Shown one piece after another: positions 22,848 to 34,310 of a stretch of 64,000 nucleotides of DNA. A program made the translations under genes and the position numbers. This DNA comes from Monodelphis domestica. Lineage: Eukaryota > Chordata > Mammalia > Didelphimorphia > Didelphidae. The notes beneath the pieces were generated by a model, which was not told the origin of the DNA, ran no database searches, and saw only the letters and a list, made by a program, of their open reading frames with translations. Numbering within the stretch: the first letter of the stretch is position 1; the number at the start of each line of letters is the position of its first letter. Location of the stretch: contig NC_077227.1 of the NCBI RefSeq assembly GCF_027887165.1, forward strand, positions 354,849,350 to 354,913,349, given 5' to 3'.

Positions 22848-23170
22848 CGAAAACTCATAATAGCTTTCTTTAAATACTTGAAAACTGTCATGTGGAAGTG
22901 AGTTTAGATTTGTTTTTCTAACACAGTAAGATCTGGGACTAATGGAAGGAAGCTATAGAGAAGCAGGTTTCAGGTCAGTATGAAGTCCTGAAGCTTAGAG
23001 CTGTCCACCAAGAGAATGAACTGAATCAGTACCTACAAACACAAAGAATGTGTTTAGGTAGAGGTTTGATGAATTTGTTAAGTATCATAAAGAGAATGTT
23101 TTCTTTAAGTACAGATTGGACTACAAACCCTTCAAGATCTCTTTCCAGCTCTGAGATCCTATGAATTCTC
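22848..23170 (+). repeat. CR1/L3 LINE, right half of the split copy
   Basis: It continues from 16946: 'cataatagctttctttaaat', 'cttgaaaactgtcatgtgg', 'gatctctttccagctctgag'. This is the expected L3 order, confirming that the insertion block interrupted one element. Confidence 0.7.
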
Positions 23171-23279
23171 AGGATGCAAATTCAATAGCAACTGTAGTAG
23201 CTCCTGCATCCTGTTCCCATTCATATGTTTCTGCCATGTTTAACCCCAATTCCAGCTTTCCTAATATCTGTTCCTTGTC

Positions 23280-23720
23280 ATCATCAGTATTACCAAGTAT
23301 TTATTAAATGGCTACTATGTTCCATCTACTGTAGTAAATATTTGGAATACAAAGAAATACAAAAACACAGTCCCTGCCTTCACAACTCATATTCTAATTT
23401 AATTCAATGCCATAAGCATTTATTAAGTGCCTGCTCTGTGCCAAACATTACACTAAATACTGAAGATACAAAGAAATGCAGAAATTCAGAGTATACCTTC
23501 ATGGGGCTCTCATTTTAAAAACAGACAACATGCAAACAGCTATATGCATACAAGATGTACAGAGGAAATGGAAGATAATCTCAGGAGGAAGGCAATGGAT
23601 GGGGAGGGGAGACCAGGAAAGACTTCTTGCTGAAACTGGGATCGATACTACATCCTAAGGAAACAAGGAAAGCTAAGAGTCAGAGGTGAAAAGGGAGAAC
23701 AGTCCCTAAATTTCTGGTCC
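23280..23720 (-). repeat. L2 LINE 3' region, antisense
   Basis: Two overlapping starts ('ccaagtatttattaaatggc' and 'ataagcatttattaagtgcc') are followed by 'gggctctcattttaaaaaca' and 'aggaaagacttcttgctgaa', matching the reversed L2-like 3' region. Confidence 0.7.
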
Positions 23721-23829
23721 CTGCTTTGGTCAGATGAACTTTCTTAGTATCATGTAAGACTTTGCTGGTGAGCAAATTATTGATGCCCTCTAAAGCACTC
23801 TGTAGTGACTGAGATGAAGCAACATGGTC

Positions 23830-24190
23830 TCCAAGGCTCAGTAGCTCTTCTGCCTGTTCCTTCTCTGGTGCTTAACCCTATGCCAGGAACACCATTCCTC
23901 CTCCACTCCAACTACTGGCCTCCCTGGGTTTCTTTGAAGTCTGAACTCAAATGCCATCTTTTACTGGAAGCTTTCCTCAGCCCCTCCTAATTCTAGTGTT
24001 TTCCATCTGTTAATTATTTCCTGTTTATTCTGTACATAGTTTGCTTTGTATATATTTGTCTGTATGTTGTCCTTCCATTTACATGTAAGTTTCTTGAGGA
24101 CAGGGACTGTCTTTTGCCTCTTTTTTTTATGTTCACTGTTTAGTGCAGTGCCTAGCATTTAGTAGACACTTAATAAATATTTGTTGATTG
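23830..24190 (+). repeat. L2 LINE 3' end
   Basis: It reads 'actcaaatgccatcttttac', 'gaggacagggactgtctttt', 'cagtgcctagcatttagtag' then 'aataaatatttgttgattga', the L2 3' UTR and terminus in sense orientation. Confidence 0.85.
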
Positions 24191-24279
24191 ATTTATTAAT
24201 CTCAAGAATAAAGAAGTGGGTAATGATGATTTAATAAACTCTTTCATCCAAACTGCACCCCTTCCCAAACATGCCCATT

Positions 24280-24610
24280 TGATTCAGAGCTGCCAGGGTA
24301 TTTAGCTGCCAGCTACACAAAAGAATCAACAAATTCCATTAATTTATTTTAATTTACTCCAGTCTCCCTCTCAAATTATAATTAATTGGGAGTGGGAGTA
24401 GATAATGAAGGTAAACAGAGAGCTATGTCCTTGCTAAAAGGCATAGCTAACTTAAAGAATGTCCTATTTAAATATAAACCCTCCACAGGCACTTTCCCAC
24501 TTTGCTCCCACTTTCTCTGCATCCCATTAGTCCTGTAAATATTTGGCCTGAGCTGGGATGTTTCTGTGAAATCATGAATCAGATATAAGCCCAGTAGGAA
24601 CAGGCAGGGA
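24280..24610. other. non-repetitive AT-rich island, possible conserved non-coding element
   Basis: No known repeat matches. The block holds homeodomain-type core sites (attaattta, ataattaattggg) and AT-rich A/T tracts (ctatttaaatata) set in balanced-composition sequence. There is no splice-bounded frame. A regulatory role is a guess from composition only. Confidence 0.25.
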
Positions 24611-24619
24611 TTTCAGGAG

Positions 24620-24862
24620 AGAATGTTATGCAGGGAAAAGAACATTAGATTAGAAGTCAGAAAACTTGGGTTCAATCCCCAACTCTGACACTTGTTAGCT
24701 ATATAACTTTGAACAAGTCATTTAGCCTATCCAGGCCTTGGTGTCTCATCTGTAAAATGGGGATGATTATCCTCACCCTACTTGCCTCCAAGGTCTATTG
24801 TGAGAATAAAATTAGATAACAGAGAACACTTTGTAATTATTAAATGTGAGTTATTACCATGG
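24620..24862 (+). repeat. MIR/CORE-SINE copy
   Basis: It reads 'gaacattagattagaagtca', 'tcatctgtaaaatggggatg', 'ctattgtgagaataaaatta' and 'aattattaaatgtgagttat', the full MIR/THER order. Confidence 0.85.
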
Positions 24863-25149
24863 AAACCAGCTACTGGCTGAAATTCTCCTCATTGTTGGAG
24901 AAAGCCACTCCTATTCCTCTAGCATTGTTTCCACCACTTTCCTTTCCCTCTCAAGTATCCATGGCAATTCTTCATTCTCTATAGCATTCATCAAAGCAAT
25001 TCAAGGCCATTGGGCAAATAGACAAGACAAGTCAGTTCTAGTCCTGGATGTACCATTAATTTAGCGAGTGTACTTGGGAAAGTCAAGTCATCTCTGCTGT
25101 GAGCCTTATTTTCTTCCTCTATAAATCCAAGGAGAATATTTGGTCTCTT

Positions 25150-25880
25150 TCCTTCAGGACTCCCCCTACCCTACTCCATCCTCCACACAACTACTAAGAT
25201 GATTTTCCTAAAGTATAGATCACATAAGTTACTATCCTATTCAACAAAGCCTGATGGCTCCCTATTGCTTCTAGAATCAAATAATAAATTACAAAATGAG
25301 GATATTGTTAAGGTCATTCATCCTGCAGGTGTTTTAGATGGGAAGACTTCTGACATTCCATCCAGCTCTGAGAAGCTATGACCCTGTGTGACATTTAAAA
25401 CCCTTCACAATCAAGCTCCAGATTTTTTCCAAGCTGATGATATCTTTCTTCCTCACATATGCTTTCCATTCTAGGCAAACAAGTGTATTGGCTGTCATAC
25501 TAATACATACCTACATAACATCATACCTCTCGTGTCTGCCTTTGCACTGGCTGTGCCCTAGACCTGGAATGTTTTCCCTCTTCTCCTTTGCTTCTGGGAA
25601 CTCCAATCTTCCTTAGAAGAATGAATGAATGAGCCTTTATTAAGTACTTAATATGTGCCAAGCTCTATGCTTTAAGACTTAGCTGCTCTTGTTTCGGAGA
25701 TATAATACAATGGAGATATAATGACAAAATCTCCTCAAGAATTTATTCCTTCCCACCACTCCCAGCAGAAAGTAAGCTCCTTGAGGGCAGGAACTATTTC
25801 ATTTTTTGTTTTGTATACCCAGTGCCTTACCCATAGTAGGTGTTTAATGAATGCTTACTAAATTCAATTGATTCTAACTC
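25150..25880 (+). repeat. L2-like LINE 3' region
   Basis: It reads 'gatggctccctattgcttct' (encoding the conserved LPI.SRI-type reverse-transcriptase tail), 'ctttgcactggctgtgccct', 'ccttgagggcaggaactatt' and 'tgaatgcttactaaattcaa'. This is a longer sense-strand copy than most in the window. A short inverted L2-like end is embedded at about 25620-25680. Confidence 0.7.
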
Positions 25881-26625
25881 CCTGATTCCCCCAGTCAAAA
25901 AAAGCTTTCTGGAGTGAGGAATTCTGTTTTCAGCTCTTAAACACTTTGTCGTATTTTGTTTTGTATCACAGTTTCAGGGACTAGACAAATGGCCCAGAAT
26001 TGAAAAGAAGAAAAGTAACCTCAGTGGCCTTTGGGAAATTATGTAGTGTTTCCAATGATCCCACATTTCTCCCTGAAACATAATTCTATTCTTTTTTTTA
26101 ATGTACCCTTCTATTTGCACTCTGAGTTCATCAGCTTGCTCTCTCTGTAGGTAAATGGTATTTTTCATCATAAATCTTTTGGAATTGTTTTGGATCATTG
26201 TCTAGATCAGAGCAGCTAAGAAAGACCTAGCCTTTTAACATCAATATTCTTCTAGAAATGTGGTATAAATGTGAGTTATGAAATACCACCATCTATAAAG
26301 AATGATAAGTCATAGGTCACCAGAAGGACAATGAAGAGCCAAGTGGATGAGCAGACAAAAACATATCATCAATAAAGAATTTTACAGGAGGAGCTGTGTA
26401 AATGACATCATGAGAGAAATGATCAGAAAAAAGAGGTAGGTTCGTCAGGTAGTAAGAGAGAGAGAGAGAGATAAGTGATGGGCAGCCAGAATAATCTAAA
26501 GGAAGTCCCCTGGAATGTTAGGCAAAGACTCTGAGAAAGGTTTACAGGAAGAGAAAGTTGACAAGGGATGAGAATGCATAAGGGGGTTCAAATCTTCCCC
26601 ACCTGAGAGGGAAAGACCACATTGA
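25881..26625. other. no recognised feature; short (AG)n at 26457-26472
   Basis: Apart from an AG run this stretch shows no clear repeat, exon or RNA gene. Confidence 0.4.
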
Positions 26626-26629
26626 TCTA

Positions 26630-27465
26630 TCAAGGAAAAACTTTTAAGTCTATTATGTGCCAGGCATTGCAAAAGACCTAGAACTATAAAAACAATGAAT
26701 GAGGGGCAGTGAAGTGGCTCTGCAGAAGTGTCTCCAGTCCTGGAAGTGAGAAGTCCTAGGTTCAAATTTAGCATCAGACACCTCCTAGTTGTATGACCCT
26801 GGGCAAGTCACCTAACCCCCACTGCCTAATGAGAGGTTACCACTCTTCTGCTTTGGAACCAATATATAGTATTGATTCTAAGAGGGAAGGGAAGGTTTTT
26901 TGTTTTGTTTTGTTTTTAGGAATGAAAGAATGTTGACTCAAAAGGGGCTTATATCCTAATAAGGAAGACAAACAAAAAATACATACATAAGTATATTCAG
27001 GTTAAATTAGAGGGAAAGCACAACATAATTGAATACAAGTTGGAAAAGGGAGAAATTTGTATTTGGGGGGATCAGGAAAGACTTTATGTAGAAAATGGAC
27101 CTTAAGCTGTATTTTGAAGGAAGAAAGGGATTCTAGGAAGTGAAGAGGGAAAAGGAATGCATTTTAGGCATTGGGAATGAATGGTCAATACAGGCACCAA
27201 GACAGGAGATGAGAATTGTGTGTGCAAAGCAGAGGACAGTGTGACTGGACTGCAAAGTGAGAGAAGAGTAATGTCCAATGGGACTGGAAAGATAGACTGG
27301 GGTCAAGTTGTGAAGGGCTTCTAAAATTAAACAGAGTTTATATTCTATCCTGGAAGCAATAGGGAACCCCTGGAACTGACTGCGTAGGGCAGTGAAATGG
27401 TCAGTTCTGAATTTAAGGAAAATCATTTTGTCAGCCTTGTATAGGATAGACTAGAATGATAAGAA
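26630..27465 (-). repeat. L2-like LINE, antisense, with a SINE inside
   Basis: The antisense 3' end (ttatgtgccaggcattgcaa) is broken by the SINE at 26702 and resumes at 26920. On the minus strand, 27133-27426 encodes the conserved tail of a CR1/L2-clade reverse transcriptase: FPIASRIEYKLCLILEALHN then LTPVYLSS. It is 5'-truncated with degraded frames. Confidence 0.75.
26702..26900 (+). repeat. tRNA-derived SINE inserted in L2
   Basis: It has a ggggcagtgaagtggctctg head, 'ctaggttcaaatttagcatc' and a tail ending in TTTTG repeats. The possible target duplications aatgaatga/aatgaaaga are imperfect. Confidence 0.8.
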
Positions 27466-27509
27466 ACTTGAGGCAGAGAAAACAAAGTATCATGATTATG
27501 TCTGCTTGT

Positions 27510-27620
27510 TCTGTATGTGTGTCTGTCTCTGTGTCTCTTGTGTCTCTGTGGGTGTCTCTCTCTGTGTGCCTCTCTGTCTCTGTGTCTCTGTATCTGTCTG
27601 TCTGTCTGACTGTCTCCTTG
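27510..27620. repeat. (TGTCTC)n-rich simple repeat
   Basis: Imperfect gtgtctctgtctctgt units fill the stretch. The frames through it (Arg/His-rich on minus, Ser/Val-rich on plus) are artefacts. Confidence 0.9.
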
Positions 27621-27819
27621 TCTCACTCATCTTTTTATGTCATCTACATTAAGCACAGGATTTTGAACATAATAAGTGCTTAATACATATTTGATGAATG
27701 GATAGTGGCAACCTAGTCTTCAACCACCATTAAGACTATGAAACACTTCCAGAACTACACCACCAGATCTGGCCTTCCCAGGCTTCCAAATCCAGTCTCC
27801 TTGTGGTTATGAGTAGAAC

Positions 27820-27960
27820 ACAATGGTAAGTGTACTGTGTTTGGACTCAGGAGGCCTGGGTTAAATTTCTGAATGTGTCATTTGCTACCCCAGAAATCTT
27901 GGACAAGTCACTTATGCTCTCTTGGCCTCAGTGACTTCAGGAATCATTTTGCCAGCCTCC
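27820..27960 (+). repeat. MIR-like SINE fragment
   Basis: It reads 'gtttggactcaggaggcctg', 'tgtcatttgctaccccagaa' and 'ggacaagtcacttatgctct', a partial MIR-like order. Confidence 0.6.
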
Positions 27961-27999
27961 ATCCTTCTTGTTCACTGCAATGGGCCAAAATAAATATTT

Positions 28000-28480
28000 A
28001 ATCCTGGGATATTAAGAGTTTGAAAATTCCCAGAAAATTATGCCCAGAGAGTTATAAATTGTATGTACCCTTAGACCTAGCATTGCTGGTTCTGTTTCCT
28101 AAGAAAATCAGTTAAAAAGCAAAAAAACCTATACATTCCAAAAAAGCTTTAGTGACTCTCTTTTGGGGGGTAAAGAACTGGAAATTGAGGGAATGCCCAT
28201 TAATTGGGATCAGCTAGACAAATTGTGGCACTGATTGTGATGAAATACTACTGCACCTTAAAAAATGACGAGCAGGCTGATATTCTTAAAATATATTTTA
28301 TTTATAGATATATTTGCATGTATAAATATATATAAAGTATACTTCAAAATTTCTTAATTTTTCTTAATTTCTTAAAAATAATTTTCTTAAATTTTTAAAA
28401 AGAAGTAATGAAAAGCAAAATGGCTAGAACCAAGAAAACCTTATATATAGACACAGAATGAATATTTGAAGAATGACTTG
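28000..28480 (+). repeat. L1 LINE ORF2 C-terminal fragment, old
   Basis: It reads 'aattatgcccagagagttat', 'ttaattgggatcagctagac', 'gcaaaatggctagaaccaag' and 'accttatatatagacacag', heavily diverged L1 text broken by AT-rich sequence. Confidence 0.7.
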
Positions 28481-28529
28481 TGAATGTTCACCTCCAGAAA
28501 ATGAACTGAAAAATAGAAACATGAAAGAC

Positions 28530-28860
28530 ATCATATACACATATATTTACTATATACCATATGCAATATAGTATGCATACTATATAATATACATATATTT
28601 GCTATATATAATATAAAAATATAGTATATATATAGTGTCTCATTTTTCTATTTATACATTGTATACACATTTATATATGATACAATTTTAATATAATGAC
28701 ATGATATTATATATAAGTATATGTAAATATGCTATTTACGCATTCCATATATATGTATCTTTTTGTCAGGTGATACTTTTTATGGTGTGGGGAGGAGAGG
28801 GAAGAGCTAAGCTAACTGGGAATAAAATAATAATAATAATAATAATAACACGCTCTTTTA
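28530..28860. repeat. AT-rich low complexity with (AAT)n
   Basis: It contains ATATATA, TATAC and ACATATAT units and ends with an AAT run at 28828-28847. Confidence 0.85.
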
Positions 28861-28929
28861 TCATATTTCCATGTTTCTAGAACTAAATGAATAATAAATT
28901 ATATTTTGATGCATAGAGTAAGTACTCCA

Positions 28930-29120
28930 TATGTCCAGAAATAGAAGCCTATGTTCAAGGAGCTTACATTCTATGGGGGTGGGGGGTGATAAAGAGGGAA
29001 ATAATACACATATGTATGTGTATGTGAATATATGTGTATGTGTTTGCACAGAGTACATGCATATATGTGTGTATATATATGTATGTGTTTTGTGCATATC
29101 TTTAACATGTTGTGATATTT
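28930..29120. repeat. L2 antisense scrap plus (TATGTG)n microsatellite
   Basis: 28930-28985 is a short reversed L2-like piece (ttcaaggagcttacattcta). 29000-29120 is TATGTG-type simple repeat. Confidence 0.75.
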
Positions 29121-29499
29121 GTATATGTATGTGTACCTTTGGGCTGAAGAGCAGGCAATTGCATTTCACTCCTCCCCCAGAATTCTTCAGTACCTTTAAG
29201 GGGCTTGGAGATGTCCAGGCTATCTACAAATGGCAAAGCCCTTGCCCTCAATGATTAAAGGAAAACAGAAAGAAAGAAAGAAGGTACAGAGAAAAAAAAA
29301 GGAAAAGAAGAGGGCAAAAAGGTATCCAGGGATCATATATGGAGTCAGAAAAGACAAAAAGGTCATCTCCTTTCCAATGCCCTCATTTTACACATAAGGA
29401 AAGCAAGGTTCAGTGAACTGACTGTCTTGTCCAGGTTACACCCCTAATAGGGACCATGGACAGAGTAGCTAGAAGGAGAAAATCAAACATCCATCTTGC

Positions 29500-29905
29500 C
29501 CTTTTCTCTATCTCTGGAGCTCAGGGATCTGGCTTTTCTCCCTCTCACAGGAATCTTCACCTAGCCTAATTGCATGTGGGTCCCAGCCAGGAAGGGGGCT
29601 TCTATCCCTGACTCTAGGCTAGCAACCAGGGCACTGAGCCAGATGCCTGCAGACCCTGGAGCCACCCACAATGCACTTGCTCTATTAATTACCCGTCCAT
29701 TTGACTAATTCTGGCCTATTCTCCCCCTCTCCCTTCTGGGTGCCAGAAATAAGCCTCATCTGTGTAATAACCATGAGGAGGAGGGAGAAGATTGTGACAG
29801 GAACCTTTTCCTCATCTCTCCACCCCACCATATTTTCTCTACCTAGGGAACAATGGAAATTCTGAGACTAGCGGAATGTTATTATGGAAGAAAACCACAA
29901 GATGG
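29500..29905. other. non-repetitive island, possible conserved non-coding DNA
   Basis: It is free of recognised repeats and includes 'tctattaattacccgtccat' and 'ctgtgtaataaccatgagga'. No open frame with plausible splice sites was found. The role is unknown. Confidence 0.2.
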
Positions 29906-29949
29906 CAGCATCCCCAAACATTCTGGGCTCAAACAGTGCAAATGAACTA

Positions 29950-30185
29950 TAAAATTATGTAGTCTCTTGAACCTCGGTCATCTACTAACTGTGGGATCCT
30001 GAACAAGTCATTTCACCTCTCTCAGACTCAGTTTCCTCATATGTAAAATGAGGATAATAAGAGCACTTACCTCAAGGATTGGGAGTTGGGTTTTTTTAAG
30101 GATGAAGTGAGATAATCTGTGTAAAGCACTTTGTAAACCTTAAAGTTACATAAATAATTTATATAGATAACATATAATTTAATTT
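29950..30185 (+). repeat. MIR/CORE-SINE copy
   Basis: It reads 'gtgggatcctgaacaagtca', 'agtttcctcatatgtaaaat', 'gagcacttacctcaaggatt' and 'gtaaagcactttgtaaacct', the typical MIR order. Confidence 0.85.
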
Positions 30186-30989
30186 AATTATATAAATGTT
30201 CATGATTATTATTAGATGATCATTAAGCTCCCTCAGGATTTAAATGCAGAGTGTTCCTGATTCCAAAACCATCCAGTCTGCCACCCAACTCCCTCCCCCT
30301 CATTTTACAGAGGCAGAAATTGAGCCCCAGAGAGGGAAAGTGGCGTTGTGATTCAGATTCAAAGCTGGAACTGAAATTCACATTTTCTCACTGCCAGGCC
30401 AGTGCTTTCCTCGCCTGCACCAGCCTTCCCCAATCCAGACTCTGTTATGGCCGATTCAAATATCTCACTTTGGTCACAAGGCTCTTGGTGTCCTCTGTCC
30501 TCAGTGGGCTCGGGTGTAAATAGAAGAAGAGGTCACAAAGACAGGGTGATCCAATTATTCTTATCCTCCCCTCCCCAGTATTCACTGCTTAATAAATATT
30601 TGCAAAACAATAATGAAAATAGAGTTCACTCTTATGTACCTGAGAAAGACAAATGAACCAAGGCTGACCAGGTCAAGCTGGCACTCCCTGTTCAAGATGA
30701 AAAGAAAAGAGACGCTCTTTTTCAATTTGACAGTTAACAAAATAGAGCATGTTTAGCCATATCAAGGGAAAGACATTCAGAGTAGGGAAAGGGTATAGTA
30801 GTGTTGGCTCAGCTAGCCTGCCTCGGTGCTGTCCATGGTGGTTTATGTGTCCATCTGAAGGGATCCTCTGGGGTGTGCTTCTGACTTGTAAGATCTATCT
30901 GCCATGCCAACCCTCTTTGCCCATAGGTAAGTTTCTCCCGGGGAGGAGGGGGGCAATTTTGGAGAGAAATCCACGCTGGCCAGCCTTTG

Positions 30990-31190
30990 CTCTCTCAGCT
31001 GTGCCCCCAGTCAGGACCTTCACTTTCCCTTTGCTTTTCAGCTGCCTGTTGTGTTGCCTTCCCCCATTAGAATGTAAACCCTATGAGGGCAGATTCTTTC
31101 TTTTTGCTTGTATTTGTATCCCCAGCACTTGAAGCACAGTGCCTGCCATCTAGTAATGGTTTAGTAAGTGCTTGTTGTCTTGCTTTGTCT
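30990..31190 (+). repeat. L2 LINE 3' end
   Basis: It reads 'ttagaatgtaaaccctatga', 'ttgtatccccagcacttgaa' and 'tagtaagtgcttgttgtctt', the L2 3' end in sense. It explains the C-terminal half of the 127-residue frame at 30749-31132. Confidence 0.85.
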
Positions 31191-31297
31191 GATGCTGCCG
31201 GAACTCCTTGTGGCTTGGTGTACTCAGGATGCCACTCTAAAAGCCTGAGCTTTAGTTCTCTCCCAAGGATAGTTTCAATACCATTTAAACAAAAACT

Positions 31298-31471
31298 GGG
31301 GCAGCTAGGTGCCATAAGAGATGAGGTCCTGGGTTCAAATATGGCCTCAGATATGTCCTAGCTGTGTGACCCTGGGCAAGTCACTTAACCCCATTGCCTA
31401 GTCCTTACCACTCTTCTGCCTTGGAACCAATACACAGTATTGATTCCAAGATGGAAGGTTTAAAAAAAAAA
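31298..31471 (+). repeat. tRNA-derived SINE, internally shortened
   Basis: It has a ggggcagctaggtg head, then skips about 20-30 bases of the A-box region to 'gaggtcctgggttcaaatat'. The rest of the copy and an A-tail are present. Confidence 0.9.
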
Positions 31472-31714
31472 GACAAGAATTAGGACAGCCCAGTCAGTGG
31501 AGGAATGATGCTACTGGTAGTTAATTTCATGTGTCTTAGGGCTTTATATCCATTATATCCGTTGATTATCACCACTCCCAATCTATAAGATAGATAGCAT
31601 AAATACTATTGTGCCAATTTCAGATGCAAAGGGAATAAGATTCAGAGAGTGGAAGTAATTTGCCTAAAGACAGATTACCTGACACAGGTGTGGAGCTGCA
31701 GTAACTAATTCACT

Positions 31715-31925
31715 TAACCTGCCCTGGAGTCTGGAAAACCTGAATTGAGTCCTAGCTGTGGGACTCTGGACAAGTCACTTAATCACTGTCTGATTCTGTT
31801 TCTCTATCTGTAAAATGGGGATATAGCACCTACCTTCTAGGAGTATTGTGAGAATAAAATGTAATGATCCTTGCAATATTCTTTTCAAATCTTAAAATGC
31901 TATATTAGTGCTAGCCATGAAGTCA
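31715..31925 (+). repeat. MIR/CORE-SINE copy
   Basis: It reads 'gactctggacaagtcactta', 'tctatctgtaaaatgggga', 'cacctaccttctaggagtat' and 'tgctatattagtgctagcca', in the MIR/THER order. Confidence 0.85.
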
Positions 31926-31974
31926 TATAACCAGTAGATGATTAAACCTGGACTTGAAGCTGGGTCTTCTATAC

Positions 31975-32140
31975 CAGAAGTGTCAGACATTTGTCCTACT
32001 TGGCCCATTGTGACTGCAACATTCCCCAGTGATGGGAGCCAGGTTCAGATGTAATAGGGAGGGGAACTATTTAACAAAATAAATACAAATGCAGTAGAAC
32101 ACAGGCTATGTTAGCATGTGGTTCTTCTAAGACCAGAAGT
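31975..32140. repeat. hAT-like DNA transposon remnant, truncated
   Basis: It begins 'agaagtgtcagacatttgtc' and continues 'aactatttaacaaaataaat', 'aaatgcagtagaacacaggc' and 'gttagcatgtggttcttcta'. It shares order and text with the copies at 12357 and 51360. The right terminus is missing. Confidence 0.55.
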
Positions 32141-32574
32141 CAAGATGACCCAGATCAGTCCCAGAGGAAAGCAGAACAAATACATCTCTTCCTCTTTTAC
32201 AAAGGTGGAAGATTAGGGTGTGAAACGTTGCTTATCCTAATGTCTATAATATGCTGGTTAGCTTCCTTCAACTGTTTTTTTTCCTTTTTTATTCTTTGTT
32301 ATAAGGAATTGGAATTGAATTGGATGAGGTGAAGTGGTATAATCAGGATACATTTAGTTATATAAAAACAAAATCATTTCGTATATTTTGGAGTTATATA
32401 AAGTATATTAGGAAGGTCTCCACACCCAACTTCCCAACTACAGCTATAGAGTCAAGTAAAAAAAAGGGAACAAGTTCTCCTAACTGTCAGGATGAGAGGA
32501 GTTAGGAATCAGGGAGAAAGATGGATAAGAAAGGAGTCAGCCAGGTGTAGAAATGGAAACCCACATTGTATAAA

Positions 32575-32850
32575 ACACCATCAGCCAACAAGCAGTTACA
32601 TAGCTTCCATCTGAATACCTCCAGTTGTGGGGAACTCAATGCCTATTCAGGCAGCTTATTTAATCCTTGAAGAACTATATTTCCTAATTAAGAATTACAC
32701 TGGCTTAGAGTAAGAAGATCTGGATTTGAATATCTGCTTCCATACTTACTAGTACTATATGATGCTGGACAAATGATTTCTCAAAGTCTCAGTTTCCTCC
32801 TCTGCAAAATGGGGTTATTCTAGCAACTGCCTCAAGGTCATTATGATGTT
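32575..32850. repeat. CR1/L3 scrap (minus) followed by MIR copy (plus)
   Basis: 32575-32690 matches the reversed L3 3' region ('gaatacctccagttgtgggg'). 32695-32850 is MIR-like ('gtctcagtttcctcctctgc', 'gttctataaactttatacag'). Confidence 0.6.
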
Positions 32851-32852
32851 CT

Positions 32853-33080
32853 ATAAACTTTATACAGGGGGCAGCTGGGTAGCTCAGTGGTTTGAGAGCC
32901 AGACCTAGAGATGGGAGGTCCTAGGTTCAAATTTAGCCTCAGACACTTCCTAGCTGTGTAACCCTGGGCAAGTCACTTGACCCCCATTGCCTAGCCCTTA
33001 CCACTCTTCTGCCTTGGAACCAATACACAGTATTGATTCTAAAACAGAAGGTAAAGGTTAAAAAAATAAACTTTATACAG
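32853..33080 (+). repeat. tRNA-derived SINE with perfect 15-bp target duplication
   Basis: The SINE body 32868-33065 is full length: A-box-like gctcagtggtttgagagcc, B box taggttcaaat, an accactcttctgccttgg core and a short A-tail. It is flanked by identical ataaactttatacag copies (32853-32867, 33066-33080). It lies in the 3' end of a MIR. Confidence 0.97.
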
Positions 33081-33214
33081 CTGAATATGTACATTAGTTT
33101 TAGTGATTATTATTAATAATATCTGTATTCTTTTCTAGGCTTGTAGAAAGTGTTTTCAGTCCCAGGATGCCACCCAGAGGATTTAAGAAGTCACTACATA
33201 GGAAGGGAACTGAT

Positions 33215-33745
33215 AACATCATGGCATCTCATAGCAGGAATCCCTCTACAACATTCCCAACAAGCAGCATCCAGTATCTTCTTTTTTTTTATTTATTTAT
33301 TTGTAAACCCTTACCTTCCATCTTGGAGTCAATACTGTGTATTGGCTCCAAGGCAGAAGAGTGGTAAGGGCTAGGCAATGGGGGTCAAGTGACTTGCCCA
33401 GGGTCACACAGCTAGGCCAGTCTCTTCTTGAAGACATTCTGGGGACAGGGAACACACTACATATATGTACTGAAGCAGCCTCTTCCAGATATGGACAGTT
33501 CTCATTTTTAAGGAGTTAGGTTGTGGTTTTCTTTGGGGGAGGGGGCACAGGATTTCCTTTCTTTGAAGTCAAATTCTTCTTCTCCCTGATTTCCCCAAAT
33601 TGATCTTAGTTCTCCCCTCTGGGACCAAACAAATCAAATCTAATCCCTATTTCATGTGACTGGCCTTGAAATATTGATAGACAACTATTATCCTTAAGTT
33701 TTCTCTTGTCCAGATGAAGCAATCCAAGGTTCTTCAACAGATCCT
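33215..33745 (-). repeat. CR1/L3 LINE 3' region, antisense, split by a SINE
   Basis: It reads 'tctacaacattcccaacaag', then after the SINE 'cttcttgaagacattctggg', 'ttctcccctctgggaccaaa' and 'aatccaaggttcttcaacag', the reversed order of the L3 3' region. Confidence 0.65.
33271..33429 (-). repeat. tRNA-derived SINE, 5'-truncated, antisense
   Basis: The body 33284-33416 runs from the T-rich tail to 'gggtcacacagctag', lacking the tRNA-like head. Flanks ccagtatcttctt and ccagtctcttctt differ at one base, giving a near-perfect 13-bp target duplication in spite of the truncation. Confidence 0.9.
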
Positions 33746-34310
33746 TTTATGTGGTGGTATATATAGTAAATGTTTGACAACCGGCTTCTTGTGGGGTTGA
33801 GGAAAGTACTCAAAACATACTTTCAAATTTAATCTCCATTATGAACAGATTCAACATCATCTTAAGTCTAGGTATATTCAGCAAAAAAGTAAAGCAAGCT
33901 TTGATGCAAAGTCTTTGCCCATTCTCAAGGTGTCAATGCCAACAATGAAAATTTAACAACCAGCTCCCAAGAGTTGGCAACACACTGCTGCATATGTGAT
34001 GTGGTTTCAAGTCCCTCACTTTCCCAGTCGCTAGACATTACAGTTTGTTAAGACAGAGAACAATTTTCCTTGTTTTTTCTTTCCATCCTTCATTTTTCCT
34101 TCCTTATTTTTTGCCTTCTTTCTGTCTTTCCTTTATTTTGAACACTAGGTTTCTCTGCCCCATGCACACATGTTTTTAGGCTCCCATCTCACACTATTAG
34201 ATAATAGATTTGATTAAAGCTTGCAGGCTACCAAAAAAAAACCCAAGTCTTTTCATAGGAACTGCTTTCATGTCAAGTCCCCACTATCCTGCATTCAATT
34301 CATTTTCTTG

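Noticed and set aside
30749-31132. 127-residue plus-strand frame with Cys-rich look
   Set aside because: The C-terminal half lies in an L2 3' end and there is no splice or start-site support.
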